DNA from: Alphaproteobacteria bacterium
GTDB taxonomy: Bacteria; Pseudomonadota; Alphaproteobacteria; Bin65
DNA: 41,763 nucleotides
NCBI GenBank assembly: GCA_021776685.1
Contig: JAJFFJ010000062.1
Location: 1-41,763 of the forward strand
Reading direction: 5' to 3'
Part shown: positions 15,896 to 24,690 of the stretch, piece after piece
How the letters are laid out: the number at the start of each line of letters is the position of its first letter
How positions within the stretch are numbered: the stretch's first letter is position 1
The notes under the pieces: generated by a model
The model's input: the letters and a program-made list of their open reading frames with translations, nothing else
Databases searched by the model: none
What the model was told of the DNA's origin: nothing
Program-made: the position numbers and the translations under genes

Positions 15896-18220
15896 ATGCT
15901 TTCACAGAACCTCGAACAGACCCTCCACCGGGCACTTGGCCACGCCAGTGACCGGGACCACGAGTTTGCGACGCTTGAGCACCTGTTGCTCGCGCTGACC
16001 GACGACCAGGATGCGGTGTCGGTCTTGCGTGCCTGCAATGTGGATGTAGACAAGCTCTCGCAGGATCTGCGCGACTATATCGATACCGAACTGCAGGGAC
16101 TGGTCAGCGACCGGGATGAGGACGTGAAGCCCACAGCGGGCTTCCAGCGGGTGCTGCAGCGCGCCGCAATTCACGTGCAGTCGTCCGGCCGCGAAGAAGT
16201 CACCGGCGCCAATGTGCTGGTTGCGATGTTCGCCGAGCGGGAAAGCCACGCAGTGTATTTCCTGCAAGAGCAGGACATGACCCGCTTCGATGCGGTCAAC
16301 TATATTTCCCATGGCATTGCCAAGGTGCCGGGGCACGAAAGCAGCTTCACCCCCAATGGCGCCGACGAAGAGCACCAGGGCGAAACTGCCGTCAAGCAAG
16401 GCAAGGAGGCGCTGGCCGCCTATTGCGTTGATCTCAACAAGAAGGCGGATGACGGCAAGATTGACCCACTGATTGGTCGCGGCCCGGAAGTCGAGCGGAC
16501 CGTGCAGATCCTGTGCCGGCGAACGAAGAACAACCCGCTGTATGTGGGCGACCCTGGCGTGGGTAAGACGGCCATCGCCGAAGGCCTGGCGCTCCGCATC
16601 GTCAAGGGTGAGGTGCCGGAAGTACTCAAGGGCGCCACCATCTTTTCACTCGACATGGGCTCGCTCCTGGCAGGGACCCGCTATCGCGGTGATTTTGAAG
16701 AACGTCTGAAGGCTGTTCTCAAGGAACTGGAAAGCACGGAGGATTCGATCCTCTTCATCGACGAGATCCATACGGTGATCGGCGCGGGCGCCACCAGCGG
16801 CGGCTCGCTCGACGCGTCGAACCTGCTCAAGCCGGCGTTGGCCAGCGGCACGCTGCGCTGCATCGGCTCGACCACCTACAAGGAATTCCGCAATTATTTT
16901 GAGAAGGACCGCGCACTGGTTCGCCGGTTCCAGAAGATCGACATCAACGAGCCGTCGGTCGAAGACACGATCAAGATCCTGCGGGGTCTCAAGCCCTATT
17001 ACGAAGAGCACCACCGGGTGAAATACACCAACGAGGCATTGACCGCGGCGGTAGAGCTCTCGGATCGCTATATCCACGACCGTAAGCTGCCGGACAAGGC
17101 GATCGACGTGATCGACGAGGTCGGTGCGGCGCAAATGCTGGTCGCGGAAGAAGATCGCAAGGAAATTATCGAGGTGGAGGACGTGGAAGACGTGGTCGCC
17201 AAGATCGCGCGCATCCCGCCGAAGAACGTCTCCCGCGACGACAAGGAGACTCTCGGAAACCTCGAACGCGACCTCAGGCGCATGGTTTATGGCCAGGATG
17301 TGGCCATCGATGCGCTGTGTGGCGCGATCAAACTGGCCCGGGCCGGCCTGCGCGAGCCGGAGAAGCCAATCGGCAACTATCTGTTCGCGGGTCCCACCGG
17401 CGTCGGCAAGACCGAGGTGGCGCGCCAGCTGGCGATGACACTGGGCGTCGAACTGATCCGCTTCGATATGTCGGAATATATGGAGCGCCACAGCGTCTCG
17501 CGGCTGATCGGTGCGCCTCCGGGCTATGTGGGCTTCGATCAGGGTGGGCTGCTGACCGATGGCGTCGATCAGAATCCCTATGCTGTTTTGCTGCTGGACG
17601 AAATCGAGAAGGCGCATCCGGATCTGTTCAACGTGCTCCTCCAGGTAATGGATCACGGCAAGCTGACGGATCACAACGGCAAGAAAGTGGACTTCCGCAA
17701 TGTCATCCTGATCATGACCACCAATGCAGGCGCGGCGGACCTCGCCAAGCCGGCCATGGGCTTTGGCCGTGATGAGCGCACGGGCGACGATACCGAAGCG
17801 ATCGACCGCATGTTCTCTCCGGAATTCCGGAATCGCCTCGATTCAGTGATTTCCTTCTCCAGCCTCAAGCCGGAGGTGATGCAGAAGGTGGTCGACAAAT
17901 TCGTCATGCAGCTGGAAGAGCAGTTGGCGGACCGCAATGTCACCATTGAGCTGTCGGACGAAGCGCGCGTTTGGTTGGCCGAGAAGGGCTACGATCCCAA
18001 GTTCGGCGCCCGGCCACTGGCGCGGGTGATCCAGGACAGCATCAAGAAACCGCTCTCCGAGGAACTCCTGTTCGGACAGCTGACTAACGGCGGCACAGTC
18101 ATGGTTCAGCTCAAGGACAAGGCGCTCGACTTTGTCTGCCTGCCAGCCAAGGCGGAGGAGCCGAAGACGCCGGAGGAAGACGAGGACGACGAGGACAAGG
18201 CCCCCGAATACGTGGAATAG
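15896..18220 (+). CDS. clpA: ATP-dependent Clp protease ATP-binding subunit ClpA
   Basis: A 774-residue AAA+ unfoldase that pairs with ClpP. The N-domain with two Clp repeats covers about residues 1-145, including the helix region that docks ClpS. The D1 Walker A GDPGVGKT begins at residue 218 with Walker B FIDEIHT. The D2 Walker A GPTGVGKT begins at residue 499 with Walker [15 protein letters not shown] tetrad near residue 620 stands where the IGL/IGF ClpP-docking loop lies in other ClpA proteins. SPEFRNRLD and [11 protein letters not shown] are the sensor regions. The C-terminal tail is strongly acidic ([15 protein letters not shown]). There is no long middle domain, which excludes ClpB. 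Confidence 0.97.
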   Translation: MLSQNLEQTLHRALGHASDRDHEFATLEHLLLALTDDQDAVSVLRACNVDVDKLSQDLRDYIDTELQGLVSDRDEDVKPTAGFQRVLQRAAIHVQSSGREEVTGANVLVAMFAERESHAVYFLQEQDMTRFDAVNYISHGIAKVPGHESSFTPNGADEEHQGETAVKQGKEALAAYCVDLNKKADDGKIDPLIGRGPEVERTVQILCRRTKNNPLYVGDPGVGKTAIAEGLALRIVKGEVPEVLKGATIFSLDMGSLLAGTRYRGDFEERLKAVLKELESTEDSILFIDEIHTVIGAGATSGGSLDASNLLKPALASGTLRCIGSTTYKEFRNYFEKDRALVRRFQKIDINEPSVEDTIKILRGLKPYYEEHHRVKYTNEALTAAVELSDRYIHDRKLPDKAIDVIDEVGAAQMLVAEEDRKEIIEVEDVEDVVAKIARIPPKNVSRDDKETLGNLERDLRRMVYGQDVAIDALCGAIKLARAGLREPEKPIGNYLFAGPTGVGKTEVARQLAMTLGVELIRFDMSEYMERHSVSRLIGAPPGYVGFDQGGLLTDGVDQNPYAVLLLDEIEKAHPDLFNVLLQVMDHGKLTDHNGKKVDFRNVILIMTTNAGAADLAKPAMGFGRDERTGDDTEAIDRMFSPEFRNRLDSVISFSSLKPEVMQKVVDKFVMQLEEQLADRNVTIELSDEARVWLAEKGYDPKFGARPLARVIQDSIKKPLSEELLFGQLTNGGTVMVQLKDKALDFVCLPAKAEEPKTPEEDEDDEDKAPEYVE

Positions 18221-18283
18221 GGGTCGTCCCGCTCCTCTGGGGCCAGGGGCTCGGTTGGACAGCCAGCTTCCGGGTCCTGAGGC

Positions 18284-18979
18284 CTAGTCGGCGTTTCGTG
18301 CCTCGTGGGCCTTTTTGGCCCAATAGTCAGCTTTCACACGATCTTTTTTGGCGCCGAGCTTGCCGTTCAGGTAAGCGGTGGCTAGGCGGTCCATGGCCAG
18401 CACGTGGCCCTTTTTCGCCGCCTTGGTCAGCCAGATCAGGGTCTGGTTCAGGTCTTCCTTGACCCCGTTGCCGTCGGCATACAGGAAGGCCAGCTCAAAC
18501 ATCAGGATCTGGTCGCCCATTTCCGCGGCTTCCTTGACCACGGCGAAGCGCTTCTTCTGATGCCTGTTGGCGGCGAAGATGATGGCGGCCAGGCGCATAT
18601 ATTTCAGATGCTTCGGCTTGAGCGCCATGGCTTGCTCGATCGGCGCTTCTGCATGGCGATACAGACGCTTGAAGGCGAGAATCCAGGCTAGTTCGTAGTG
18701 CGCGCGATGGGCTTTCGGCGTCAGCCGCGCGACCTCTTCATACTGCCGCACCGCGCTGTCGTAGAGCCCGCCGAAAGACAAGCTGATGGCGTAGTTACGG
18801 CGTACGTCCGCGTCCTTCGGATGGGTACCGATCGCCCGGCGGCAGATTTTCCAGCCGCCGGTCTTGCGCCTGGCCTTAAGGCAGTCGTCCTTTATGTCTG
18901 CGGCGGCCGGAGCTACCGGTCCGAAAGCCAAGATGGCGGCAAGTATGGCAAATACTGGTGTCATCAGGCGGCATCTCAT
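18284..18979 (-). CDS. Exported TPR/Sel1-repeat protein
   Basis: A 231-residue protein with an N-terminal signal peptide (hydrophobic core VFAILAAILAFG, then APAAA before the likely cleavage). TPR-like helical pairs cover about residues 40-130 (SFGGLYDSAVRQYEEVARLTP, AHYELAWILAFKRLYRHAE). Two Sel1-type repeats follow at the C-terminus (FELAFLYADGNGVKEDLNQ, DRLATAYLNGKLGAKKDRV), each ending in a W-x-x-KAA-type helix. Such proteins are periplasmic interaction scaffolds. Start ATG 18979 has AGGAGA 7-8 nt upstream. It overlaps the stop of the acyltransferase gene as ATGA, so translation is coupled. The longer frame upstream of this ATG is a shadow of the acyltransferase. Confidence 0.8.
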   Translation of the reverse strand: MRCRLMTPVFAILAAILAFGPVAPAAADIKDDCLKARRKTGGWKICRRAIGTHPKDADVRRNYAISLSFGGLYDSAVRQYEEVARLTPKAHRAHYELAWILAFKRLYRHAEAPIEQAMALKPKHLKYMRLAAIIFAANRHQKKRFAVVKEAAEMGDQILMFELAFLYADGNGVKEDLNQTLIWLTKAAKKGHVLAMDRLATAYLNGKLGAKKDRVKADYWAKKAHEARNAD

Positions 18980-20178
18980 TGGTCTTCTCCTGGCGACGGC
19001 TGGTCGTGCTCTGTGGAGCGATAAGGCGAGTGGCGCATCCACATGGCCATTTCCCGCTCGATCGCGCGTTTCTCCTCGTCGAGAAAACTCTCGATGGCGT
19101 TCTTGAAGCCGGTGGAGGCGACCCAATGGGCGCTCCATGTCGGCGACGGGAGGTAGCCGCGCTGCACCTTGTGCGGCCCCTGGGTGCCGGCTTCCACGCG
19201 GCTGAGGCCATGCCGGATCGCAAAGTCGATGGCCTGGTAGTAGCAGCATTCAAAATGCAGGAAGCGGAAGTCGCCTGCGGCGCCCCAGTTTCGGCCGATC
19301 AGCGCCTCGTCACTGATCAGATTGAGCGCGCCGGCCACCGGCACCCCTTCGATATCCGCCATCACCAGCGCCACCCGGTCAGCCATCCGGTCGCTCAGCG
19401 CTTCGAAGAAGCCACGGGTCAGGTAGGGAAACCCCCACTTGCGGTCATAGGTATCCACATAGAACTGGTGGAAATGGTCCCAGTGCTCCGGCCGAATTTC
19501 GTCCGCCGTCAGCGTGCGGACGCGAATGCCGGCGTCGGTCACCGCGCGCCGTTCCTTGCGGATGGATTTGCGCTTGCGTGACGTGAGATTGCCGAGGAAG
19601 TCGTCGAAGCTTTCGTATCCCTGATTGTGCCAGTGATACTGCTGGCCATGACGCAGCATCATCCCGGCACCGGCCATCAGCTCTGCTTCCTGTTCGGTCG
19701 GAAAGGTAACGTGGAAGTTGCTGATGCCCAGTTTTTCGCAGACCCGCATCAGGCCATTGATCAGCATCAGGCGATCCCGCATCTGCTCCGGCCCTTCCGG
19801 CGCCAGCAGGCGTGGGCCGGTGACCGGCGAGAAGGGCACGGATATCTGCAGTTTCGGGTAATATTTCCCGCCCGCCCGCTCGTAGGCGTCCCCCCAGCCC
19901 CAGTCGAATACATATTCGCCGTAGGAATGGTTCTTCAGATAGGCCGGCACGACGCCGCGGACCGATCCATCCGGATCTTCGAGCACCAGGTGTCGCGGCA
20001 GCCAGCCGGATTCCGCATCGCAGCAACCGGTCTCCTCCAGGGCGTGCAGGAAATCGTAGCTGACGAAAGGATTGCCGCCGCCATCCACGGTGCCGGCGCA
20101 CCGGTCCCAGTCGGCCGCGCCGATGTCGGCAATGTCGTCGGCGGTGCGGATGACCAGGCGGTCGGTGCCGTCAGGCAT
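18976..20178 (-). CDS. GNAT/FemAB-like acyltransferase (PF04339 / DUF482 type)
   Basis: A 400-residue protein of the FemAB-like (DUF482) group, a double-GNAT fold found across proteobacteria. Recognisable parts are an N-terminal IADIGAADWDRCAG, NPFVSYDFLHALEETGC, LKNHSYGEYVFDWGWGDAYERAG and YYPKLQISVPFSPVTGPRLL. The second half has SRKRKSIRKERRAV and FECCYYQAIDFAIRHGLSRVEAGTQGPHKVQRGY. Family members are proposed to transfer aminoacyl or acyl groups, possibly to cell-wall or other acceptors, but the activity is not established. ATG 20178 fits homologous N-termini; a GTG at 20211 would add 11 residues. It is translationally coupled to the Sel1 protein downstream. Confidence 0.85.
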   Translation of the reverse strand: MPDGTDRLVIRTADDIADIGAADWDRCAGTVDGGGNPFVSYDFLHALEETGCCDAESGWLPRHLVLEDPDGSVRGVVPAYLKNHSYGEYVFDWGWGDAYERAGGKYYPKLQISVPFSPVTGPRLLAPEGPEQMRDRLMLINGLMRVCEKLGISNFHVTFPTEQEAELMAGAGMMLRHGQQYHWHNQGYESFDDFLGNLTSRKRKSIRKERRAVTDAGIRVRTLTADEIRPEHWDHFHQFYVDTYDRKWGFPYLTRGFFEALSDRMADRVALVMADIEGVPVAGALNLISDEALIGRNWGAAGDFRFLHFECCYYQAIDFAIRHGLSRVEAGTQGPHKVQRGYLPSPTWSAHWVASTGFKNAIESFLDEEKRAIEREMAMWMRHSPYRSTEHDQPSPGEDQ

Positions 20179-20495
20179 GGGCAAGGCTCGTTGCTGGAGG
20201 ATCTCACGCACAGTGTATGTCAGTAGCCACCGGAGGCAAGTGTGCGGGCAGGTTCAGGCCGATCACCTGTGAGTGAGGTGATACCCAATCCCGGCGCACT
20301 ATCCTGACCTGGCGGTGGCCCGCAGTATTCCTGCGCTGCACCGAACCTGCCATATGTTCGGCTGAAGGCCGTAATTTTAGCGCTGCCGTCGCTCCCCAAG
20401 AGCCAGATTCGCTGATAGCTTGGATCAGGAAATACGCTGCCCGGGCTCCATCGTTCCTGGCTTATCATCCCGGGCTATATTCCACGTGAGGTGAC
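20179..20495. other. Divergent intergenic region
   Basis: About 317 bp without a gene, between the acyltransferase (-) and the thiamine-diphosphate enzyme (+). It holds a perfect 7-bp dyad (listed separately) and a direct repeat CCCGGGCT at 20440-20447 and 20469-20476. TATATT at 20476-20481 could be a -10 for the + gene, though that would leave a leader of only about 8 nt. I see no terminator and no RNA-like fold. Confidence 0.6.
20262..20282. promoter_or_regulatory. Perfect inverted repeat, candidate operator
   Basis: ATCACCT (20262-20268) and AGGTGAT (20276-20282) form a 7-bp perfect dyad around a 7-bp centre, total 21 bp. The size and symmetry suit a dimeric helix-turn-helix regulator. 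It is 84 bp upstream of the acyltransferase ATG and 213 bp upstream of the thiamine-diphosphate gene. No regulator gene is adjacent. Confidence 0.45.
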
Positions 20496-22223
20496 ATGCC
20501 CCCATCAGGATTTCGAATTGAGAATGCCGCCGCGGCACTGCTCGGCCGGCTGCGCCAGCATGGGGTCGATTATTTGATTGGCAACGCAGGCACGGACTTT
20601 CCGCCGGTGATTGAAGCGCTGGCCGGGGCGGCGGATGGCGCCGCGCCGACGCCGCTGACCGCGCCCCATGAGAATGTGGGTGTGGCGATGGCCCATGGTT
20701 GCTATCTGGCCACGGGGCGGCCCCAGGCGGTGATGGTGCATGTGAATGTGGGTACGGCCAACGCGCTCTGCGGCATGCTGAATGCGCGGCGCGACCGGAT
20801 ACCCATGGTGGTGATGGCGGGGCGCACGCCGATCCACGAAACAGAGGTTTTCGGCGCGCGCACCATCAACATCCACTGGGGCCAGGAAATGTTTGACCAG
20901 GCCGGCATGGTGCGGGAGGCGGTCAAATGGGACTACGAGCTCCGCTCCGGCACCCAGGTGGCGGATGTGGTCGATCGTGCAGTGACGTTGGCACGTCAGG
21001 CGCCGGGCGGGCCAGTGTACCTGACCCTGCCGCGGGAGGTGATCGCCTCCGACGCGACGCCGGCGGACAAACCGTTGCCCGCGCCAATCCCGGGGGCTGG
21101 GCCCAACGCGGATGCCATCGAACAGGCCGCAGACCTGCTATCCCGGGCAAAGCGCCCGCTGGTCATCACCAGCGCCCTTGGTCAGCGTCCGGGCGATGTG
21201 GCGGGGCTTGCCGACTTTCTTGACCGGCACGGCGCCGGGGCGGTGGGTTTCCGTGCCCGGTACATGTTTCTGGCAAACAATCATCCCGCCCATCTGGGCT
21301 ACGAGCCAGGGCCGGTGATCAGCGAGGCCGACTGTATCGTTTCCCTCGACTGCGAGGTGCCCTGGATTCCCCAGCTTCACAAACCAGATCCGGATGCGTC
21401 GATCATCCATATCGAGACCGACCCTGGCTTTGGCGACTATCCCATGCGGTCGTTCCCTGCGGACTGCATGGTCACCGGCGACCCCGCAGCCGCACTCGCA
21501 GCGCTGGATGCGGCGTTGACGGCGCGTGGCGTTGACGAACAGACAATGGCGGCCCGAAAGGCGTGGCGGGCGGAGGCGCATGAACGCTTCCTGGGCCTGC
21601 GGGACAGGCCCACGGGCGCGGTCCTGACGGCGCAGGACGTGGCGAGGGCTCTCGATACGGCGCTGGATCCTGAAGATATCCTGCTGACCGAAGCGCCGTT
21701 TCCCGTGGGATTGGTGCGGCGGACCCTCCCAGGCACCTATTTCGGCACCAGTTCTGCCGGCGGTCTTGGCTGGGGGCTAGGCGCTGCACTCGGTCTCAAG
21801 CTCGGCCACCAGACGGACGGCCGGGACCCGAGGGTGGTCGCGGCGGTTGGCGATGGCAGCTATATGTTCGGCAATCCAACGCCGGCGCACTTCATGGCCC
21901 GCGCCTATGACCTGCCGACCCTGACGGTCATCCTCAATAACCGCCAGTGGGGCGCGGTCCGCCGTGCGACCCTCAGCCTGTACGGTGACGGTGCGGCGGC
22001 ACAATCGAACGATCCGCCCTTGACCCGGCTGGATCCGTCGCCCGACTACGAGAAAATCGTCGAAGCCAGCGGCGGCTGGGGCGCAAAGGTGGCGCGCCAG
22101 GAAGACCTTCTGCCAGCGATTGAAGAGGGGCTTGATGCAATAGCGCGCCAGCGCGTGCCGGCGGTGATCAATGTGCTGACGGAATATGACGACGCGTCAG
22201 CCGCGGCGGACGCCGTTCGGTAG
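20496..22223 (+). CDS. Thiamine-diphosphate-requiring enzyme (acetolactate synthase-like)
   Basis: A 575-residue member of the acetolactate synthase/benzoylformate decarboxylase superfamily with three domains: PYR (about 1-180), a central FAD/ADP-type domain (about 200-340) and PP (about 380-560). Glu59 in APHENVGVAMAHGCY is in the position of the glutamate that activates thiamine diphosphate. GDGS at 452-455 and NN at 481-482 are the metal-diphosphate motif. The central domain looks degenerate compared with FAD-binding synthases. The start has GAGGTG 2-3 nt upstream of ATG. It stands alone, without a small regulatory subunit gene, so it is unlikely to be the biosynthetic acetolactate synthase. 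Substrate unknown. Confidence 0.87.
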   Translation: MPPSGFRIENAAAALLGRLRQHGVDYLIGNAGTDFPPVIEALAGAADGAAPTPLTAPHENVGVAMAHGCYLATGRPQAVMVHVNVGTANALCGMLNARRDRIPMVVMAGRTPIHETEVFGARTINIHWGQEMFDQAGMVREAVKWDYELRSGTQVADVVDRAVTLARQAPGGPVYLTLPREVIASDATPADKPLPAPIPGAGPNADAIEQAADLLSRAKRPLVITSALGQRPGDVAGLADFLDRHGAGAVGFRARYMFLANNHPAHLGYEPGPVISEADCIVSLDCEVPWIPQLHKPDPDASIIHIETDPGFGDYPMRSFPADCMVTGDPAAALAALDAALTARGVDEQTMAARKAWRAEAHERFLGLRDRPTGAVLTAQDVARALDTALDPEDILLTEAPFPVGLVRRTLPGTYFGTSSAGGLGWGLGAALGLKLGHQTDGRDPRVVAAVGDGSYMFGNPTPAHFMARAYDLPTLTVILNNRQWGAVRRATLSLYGDGAAAQSNDPPLTRLDPSPDYEKIVEASGGWGAKVARQEDLLPAIEEGLDAIARQRVPAVINVLTEYDDASAAADAVR

Positions 22224-22228
22224 CAGCG

Positions 22229-22498
22229 CTAAAACGCGATCATGCCGGTAGTGCGGGTGTCGTACCAGGCGCGGATCGTCTGCAAGATAAGCATCCAGCG
22301 CTGGCATCCCTTTTGGTCGCCTTCGTTGACGCAGGTTTGGGCTTGATGGGCAGCCTCGACCGCGGCCTGGTCACAGCCATGGATGTCGATAAGTTCCTGG
22401 GCGGCGCGCTCTACCTGCCGGTCTGCAGCCTGGGCGGCCCGGTCAGCAGAAGCTTCAGCAGAAGCGAATTGCCGTCGGTCTTCGTGTTCGTCGTCCAT
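22229..22498 (-). CDS. Small hypothetical protein, cysteine-containing
   Basis: An open frame of 89 codons, ATG at 22498. The first half is acidic and alanine-rich with a helix-like charge pattern (EHEDRRQFASAEASADRAAQ). The second half holds three cysteines (IHGCDQ, TCVNEGDQKGCQRW) and ends in RAWYDTRTTGMIAF. The chemistry is protein-like and the frame fills the gap between flanking genes, but I see no clear ribosome-binding site and do not recognise a family. No signal peptide is visible. It faces the thiamine-diphosphate gene, with 5 bp between the stops. Confidence 0.45.
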   Translation of the reverse strand: MDDEHEDRRQFASAEASADRAAQAADRQVERAAQELIDIHGCDQAAVEAAHQAQTCVNEGDQKGCQRWMLILQTIRAWYDTRTTGMIAF

Positions 22499-22644
22499 CG
22501 GTCTGCCGTGGACGTTTCTGAGGACATGAAATTCTGCCGATCCTCATCGCGCCGACGGTCCCTCCTGAATTCCCCACCCTTACTATGATGTGAATTTGTT
22601 TACGGAGCCCTAACGCCGTTATCGCCCCAAATTGGGAGCACGAC

Positions 22645-22664
22645 GCTTCACTTCAGCGTGAAGC
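22645..22664. repeat. Hairpin behind the dioxygenase gene
   Basis: GCTTCAC (22645-22651) and GTGAAGC (22658-22664) form a 7-bp perfect stem with a 6-nt loop, ending 1 bp before the stop of the - strand operon. No T-run follows on either strand, so it is at most a 3'-end protecting hairpin. A nearby 11-bp palindrome CCCAAATTGGG lies at 22626-22636. Confidence 0.5.
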
Positions 22665-22665
22665 A

Positions 22666-23445
22666 TCAGGCGGCGAGCAGACAATTATCAGGCAAGGCCG
22701 CTACCGGTGTCAGGTCACGATGGTGCTGATGGTCGGGGCGTTGTTGTTTCGTCCCGGCGTTGGCGACAGGGTTGAGGATCAGCGAAAAGATATGCCGGTC
22801 CCAGGGCGACAGGTTTGGCGGCGAGCCGTGCACCAGTGCGTCACCGAAGATTAGTGCGGTGCCGGCAGGTCCTGTGGCGCTGGCGATGCCCCCTGCGTTG
22901 GCCAGCTTTGTGACAGCCGCCTTGTCCACGCACCAGAGAGGATAGCTGGTCGTGACGGTGTCGAGCGTCGCGCCGACAGGGCCGTCCTTGTGGGAGCCGC
23001 GCAGGAACCAGAGGGGTCCGTTGAACTCGGTCACGTCGTCGAGAAAGATATGCAGGTTGAGCGCCAGCGGTGCTTCGACGCCATCCTCCGCGTGGTGGGT
23101 GGCGAAGTCGTAGTGCCACTGCCAGACCTCGCCGTCGAAAGCGACTTTTGCATTCACCTTGACCTGCTGGACGTAGAGATCATTCGCGCCGGTGATCTGT
23201 CTCGCCGGTTCCACAAGACGCGGGTGGCGCACCACCTTGGCATAGGTGGAATCGCGCAAGTGCAAGCCCATGGCAGTGCGGACGATGCCGCTGTCCTTCT
23301 CGATGAAGTTCTCCGGTGCACCCACGGTGAACAGGTCAGACAACGGCGCCCGCAACGCATCAATTTCGTCAGGAGAGAACAACCCTGGCAGGATCAGGAA
23401 GCCATCCTTCGTGAATTGGGCGAGCTGGTCCGCCGTCAGCTTCAT
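22666..23445 (-). CDS. Phytanoyl-CoA dioxygenase family protein (Fe(II)/2-oxoglutarate)
   Basis: A 259-residue PhyH-type dioxygenase. The iron ligands are His111 and Asp113 in WQWHYDFATHH and His206 in DALVHGSPPNLSPWDRH. Arg217, eleven residues after the last histidine, is placed to bind 2-oxoglutarate. The N-terminal FTKDGFLILPGLFSPDEIDALR is typical of the family, as is the GPLWFLRGSHKDG turn. PhyH relatives hydroxylate diverse carboxylates and amino acid derivatives, so the substrate is open. It is the last gene of a - strand operon, 15 bp after the class II aldolase gene and behind two RidA genes, which suggests a shared catabolic role. Confidence 0.88.
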   Translation of the reverse strand: MKLTADQLAQFTKDGFLILPGLFSPDEIDALRAPLSDLFTVGAPENFIEKDSGIVRTAMGLHLRDSTYAKVVRHPRLVEPARQITGANDLYVQQVKVNAKVAFDGEVWQWHYDFATHHAEDGVEAPLALNLHIFLDDVTEFNGPLWFLRGSHKDGPVGATLDTVTTSYPLWCVDKAAVTKLANAGGIASATGPAGTALIFGDALVHGSPPNLSPWDRHIFSLILNPVANAGTKQQRPDHQHHRDLTPVAALPDNCLLAA

Positions 23446-23460
23446 TCGCCCAGGCTCCCG

Positions 23461-24192
23461 TCAGTCCCGCCAGTCGGGGCTTTCGCGGTCGAGGATGCGT
23501 TTGACGCCGGCCAGATGGTTGGCGGCCATATCGGGCTCGTCCTCGGCGATCTGCTGCTGGGTTTTCTCCGCCACGGCCTTGTCGATGAGGCGCAGCTTCT
23601 GGCCGGTGGACATGGCCATCACCTGGTGCATGCAGGCACGCTCCAGATAATAAAGGCGATTGAAAGCCTCCGCGACGGTGTCGCCGGTGACCACCACGCC
23701 GTGATTGGCCAGGAACAGGATGCTGCGGTTGCCCAGCTGGCTGGCCAGGCGGTCGCCTTCCGCCTGGTCGACCGCCAGGCCGTTATAGTGCAGGTCATAG
23801 GCGACCCGGCCGTAGAAGAAGAGGGCTGACTGGCTGACCGGCAGCAGCATCGGCTCGTGAAGCAGAGTCAGCGCGGTCGCGTAAGGCATGTGCGTGTGCA
23901 GAATGCAGCGCGCTTGGGGGGCCGCCTTATGCATGCGCCAGTGGATGTAGAAGGCCGTCGCTTCCGGCGGTTCTTCGCCCTCCAGCAGGTTGCCCTCGTC
24001 ATCCATGAGCACCAGGGAGGAGGCTGTTATCTCGCTCCAGTGCATGCGGTTCGGGTTGAGCAGGAAGCGATCGTCCGTTCCCGGCACCATCAGCGAAAAA
24101 TGATTGCAGACGCCTTCACTGAAGCCCAGCCGGTCGCTCATGCGCAAGACGGCAGCAAGGTCTTCCCGGGCCTGGGTCAGTGCTTCGGTCAT
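23461..24192 (-). CDS. Class II aldolase/adducin family protein
   Basis: A 243-residue metal-dependent aldolase/decarboxylase-fold protein. Glu77 in EEPPEATAFYIHWRMHK is the catalytic acid/base. The zinc ligands are His99 and His101 in LHTHMPYATAL and His164 in FLANHGVVV. Start ATG 24192 has AGGAG upstream and lies 4 bp after the stop of the first RidA gene. The longer upstream frame is a shadow of RidA. Family members cleave sugar phosphates or act on small hydroxyacids. Here the operon context (two RidA deaminase-type proteins and an Fe(II) dioxygenase) points to a small-molecule pathway rather than central sugar metabolism. Confidence 0.9.
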   Translation of the reverse strand: MTEALTQAREDLAAVLRMSDRLGFSEGVCNHFSLMVPGTDDRFLLNPNRMHWSEITASSLVLMDDEGNLLEGEEPPEATAFYIHWRMHKAAPQARCILHTHMPYATALTLLHEPMLLPVSQSALFFYGRVAYDLHYNGLAVDQAEGDRLASQLGNRSILFLANHGVVVTGDTVAEAFNRLYYLERACMHQVMAMSTGQKLRLIDKAVAEKTQQQIAEDEPDMAANHLAGVKRILDRESPDWRD

Positions 24193-24196
24193 TAGC

Positions 24197-24664
24197 CTAG
24201 CTCCTGATCTCGAACACGGCGTCCACTTCCACCGGCACGCCCAGGGGCAGGGCCGGGGCGCCCACCGCGAAGCGGGCATGACGACCGGCATCGCCGAAGA
24301 CCTCGACCATCAAATCTGACGCGCCGTTGACCACCTTTGGCTGGTCGGTGAAATCCGGCGTACAGGCAACGAACCCACCCAGCTTGACGCATTGGACCAC
24401 CCGGCCAAGGTCGCCGCCGCACGCTTTCGATAGTTGCGCCAGGATGTTGATGCCGCATTGCCGGGCGGCCGCCTGGGCGTCCTCCAGGCTGACATCCTTG
24501 CCCAGATGGCCCTTCCACGGCAGCTCGCCGTCAACGAAGGGCACCTGGCCGGCGATAAAGACCTGACTGCCGGAGACCACAAAGGGCACGTAATTGGCGG
24601 CGGGGGCCGGCGGGTCGGGCAGGGTGATGCCGAGTTCGGCAAGCCGTGTGGCGGGATCAGACAT
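24197..24664 (-). CDS. RidA family protein (paralogue 1)
   Basis: A 155-residue RidA/YjgF-fold protein; the family includes enamine/imine deaminases and related hydrolases. Arg131 in GRHARFAVGAPALP is at the position of the arginine that binds the substrate carboxylate in canonical RidA. The FIAGQVPF strand and NGASDLMVEVFGD loop are typical of the longer YjgF-like subgroup. It is closely related to the next upstream gene, with which it shares TPDFTD-x-PKV-x-NGASDLMVEVFG, so it arose by tandem duplication. Spacing is 26 bp from that paralogue and 4 bp to the aldolase. Confidence 0.9.
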   Translation of the reverse strand: MSDPATRLAELGITLPDPPAPAANYVPFVVSGSQVFIAGQVPFVDGELPWKGHLGKDVSLEDAQAAARQCGINILAQLSKACGGDLGRVVQCVKLGGFVACTPDFTDQPKVVNGASDLMVEVFGDAGRHARFAVGAPALPLGVPVEVDAVFEIRS

Positions 24665-24690
24665 TGGAACAATCCTATCTTTTCAGAAGG

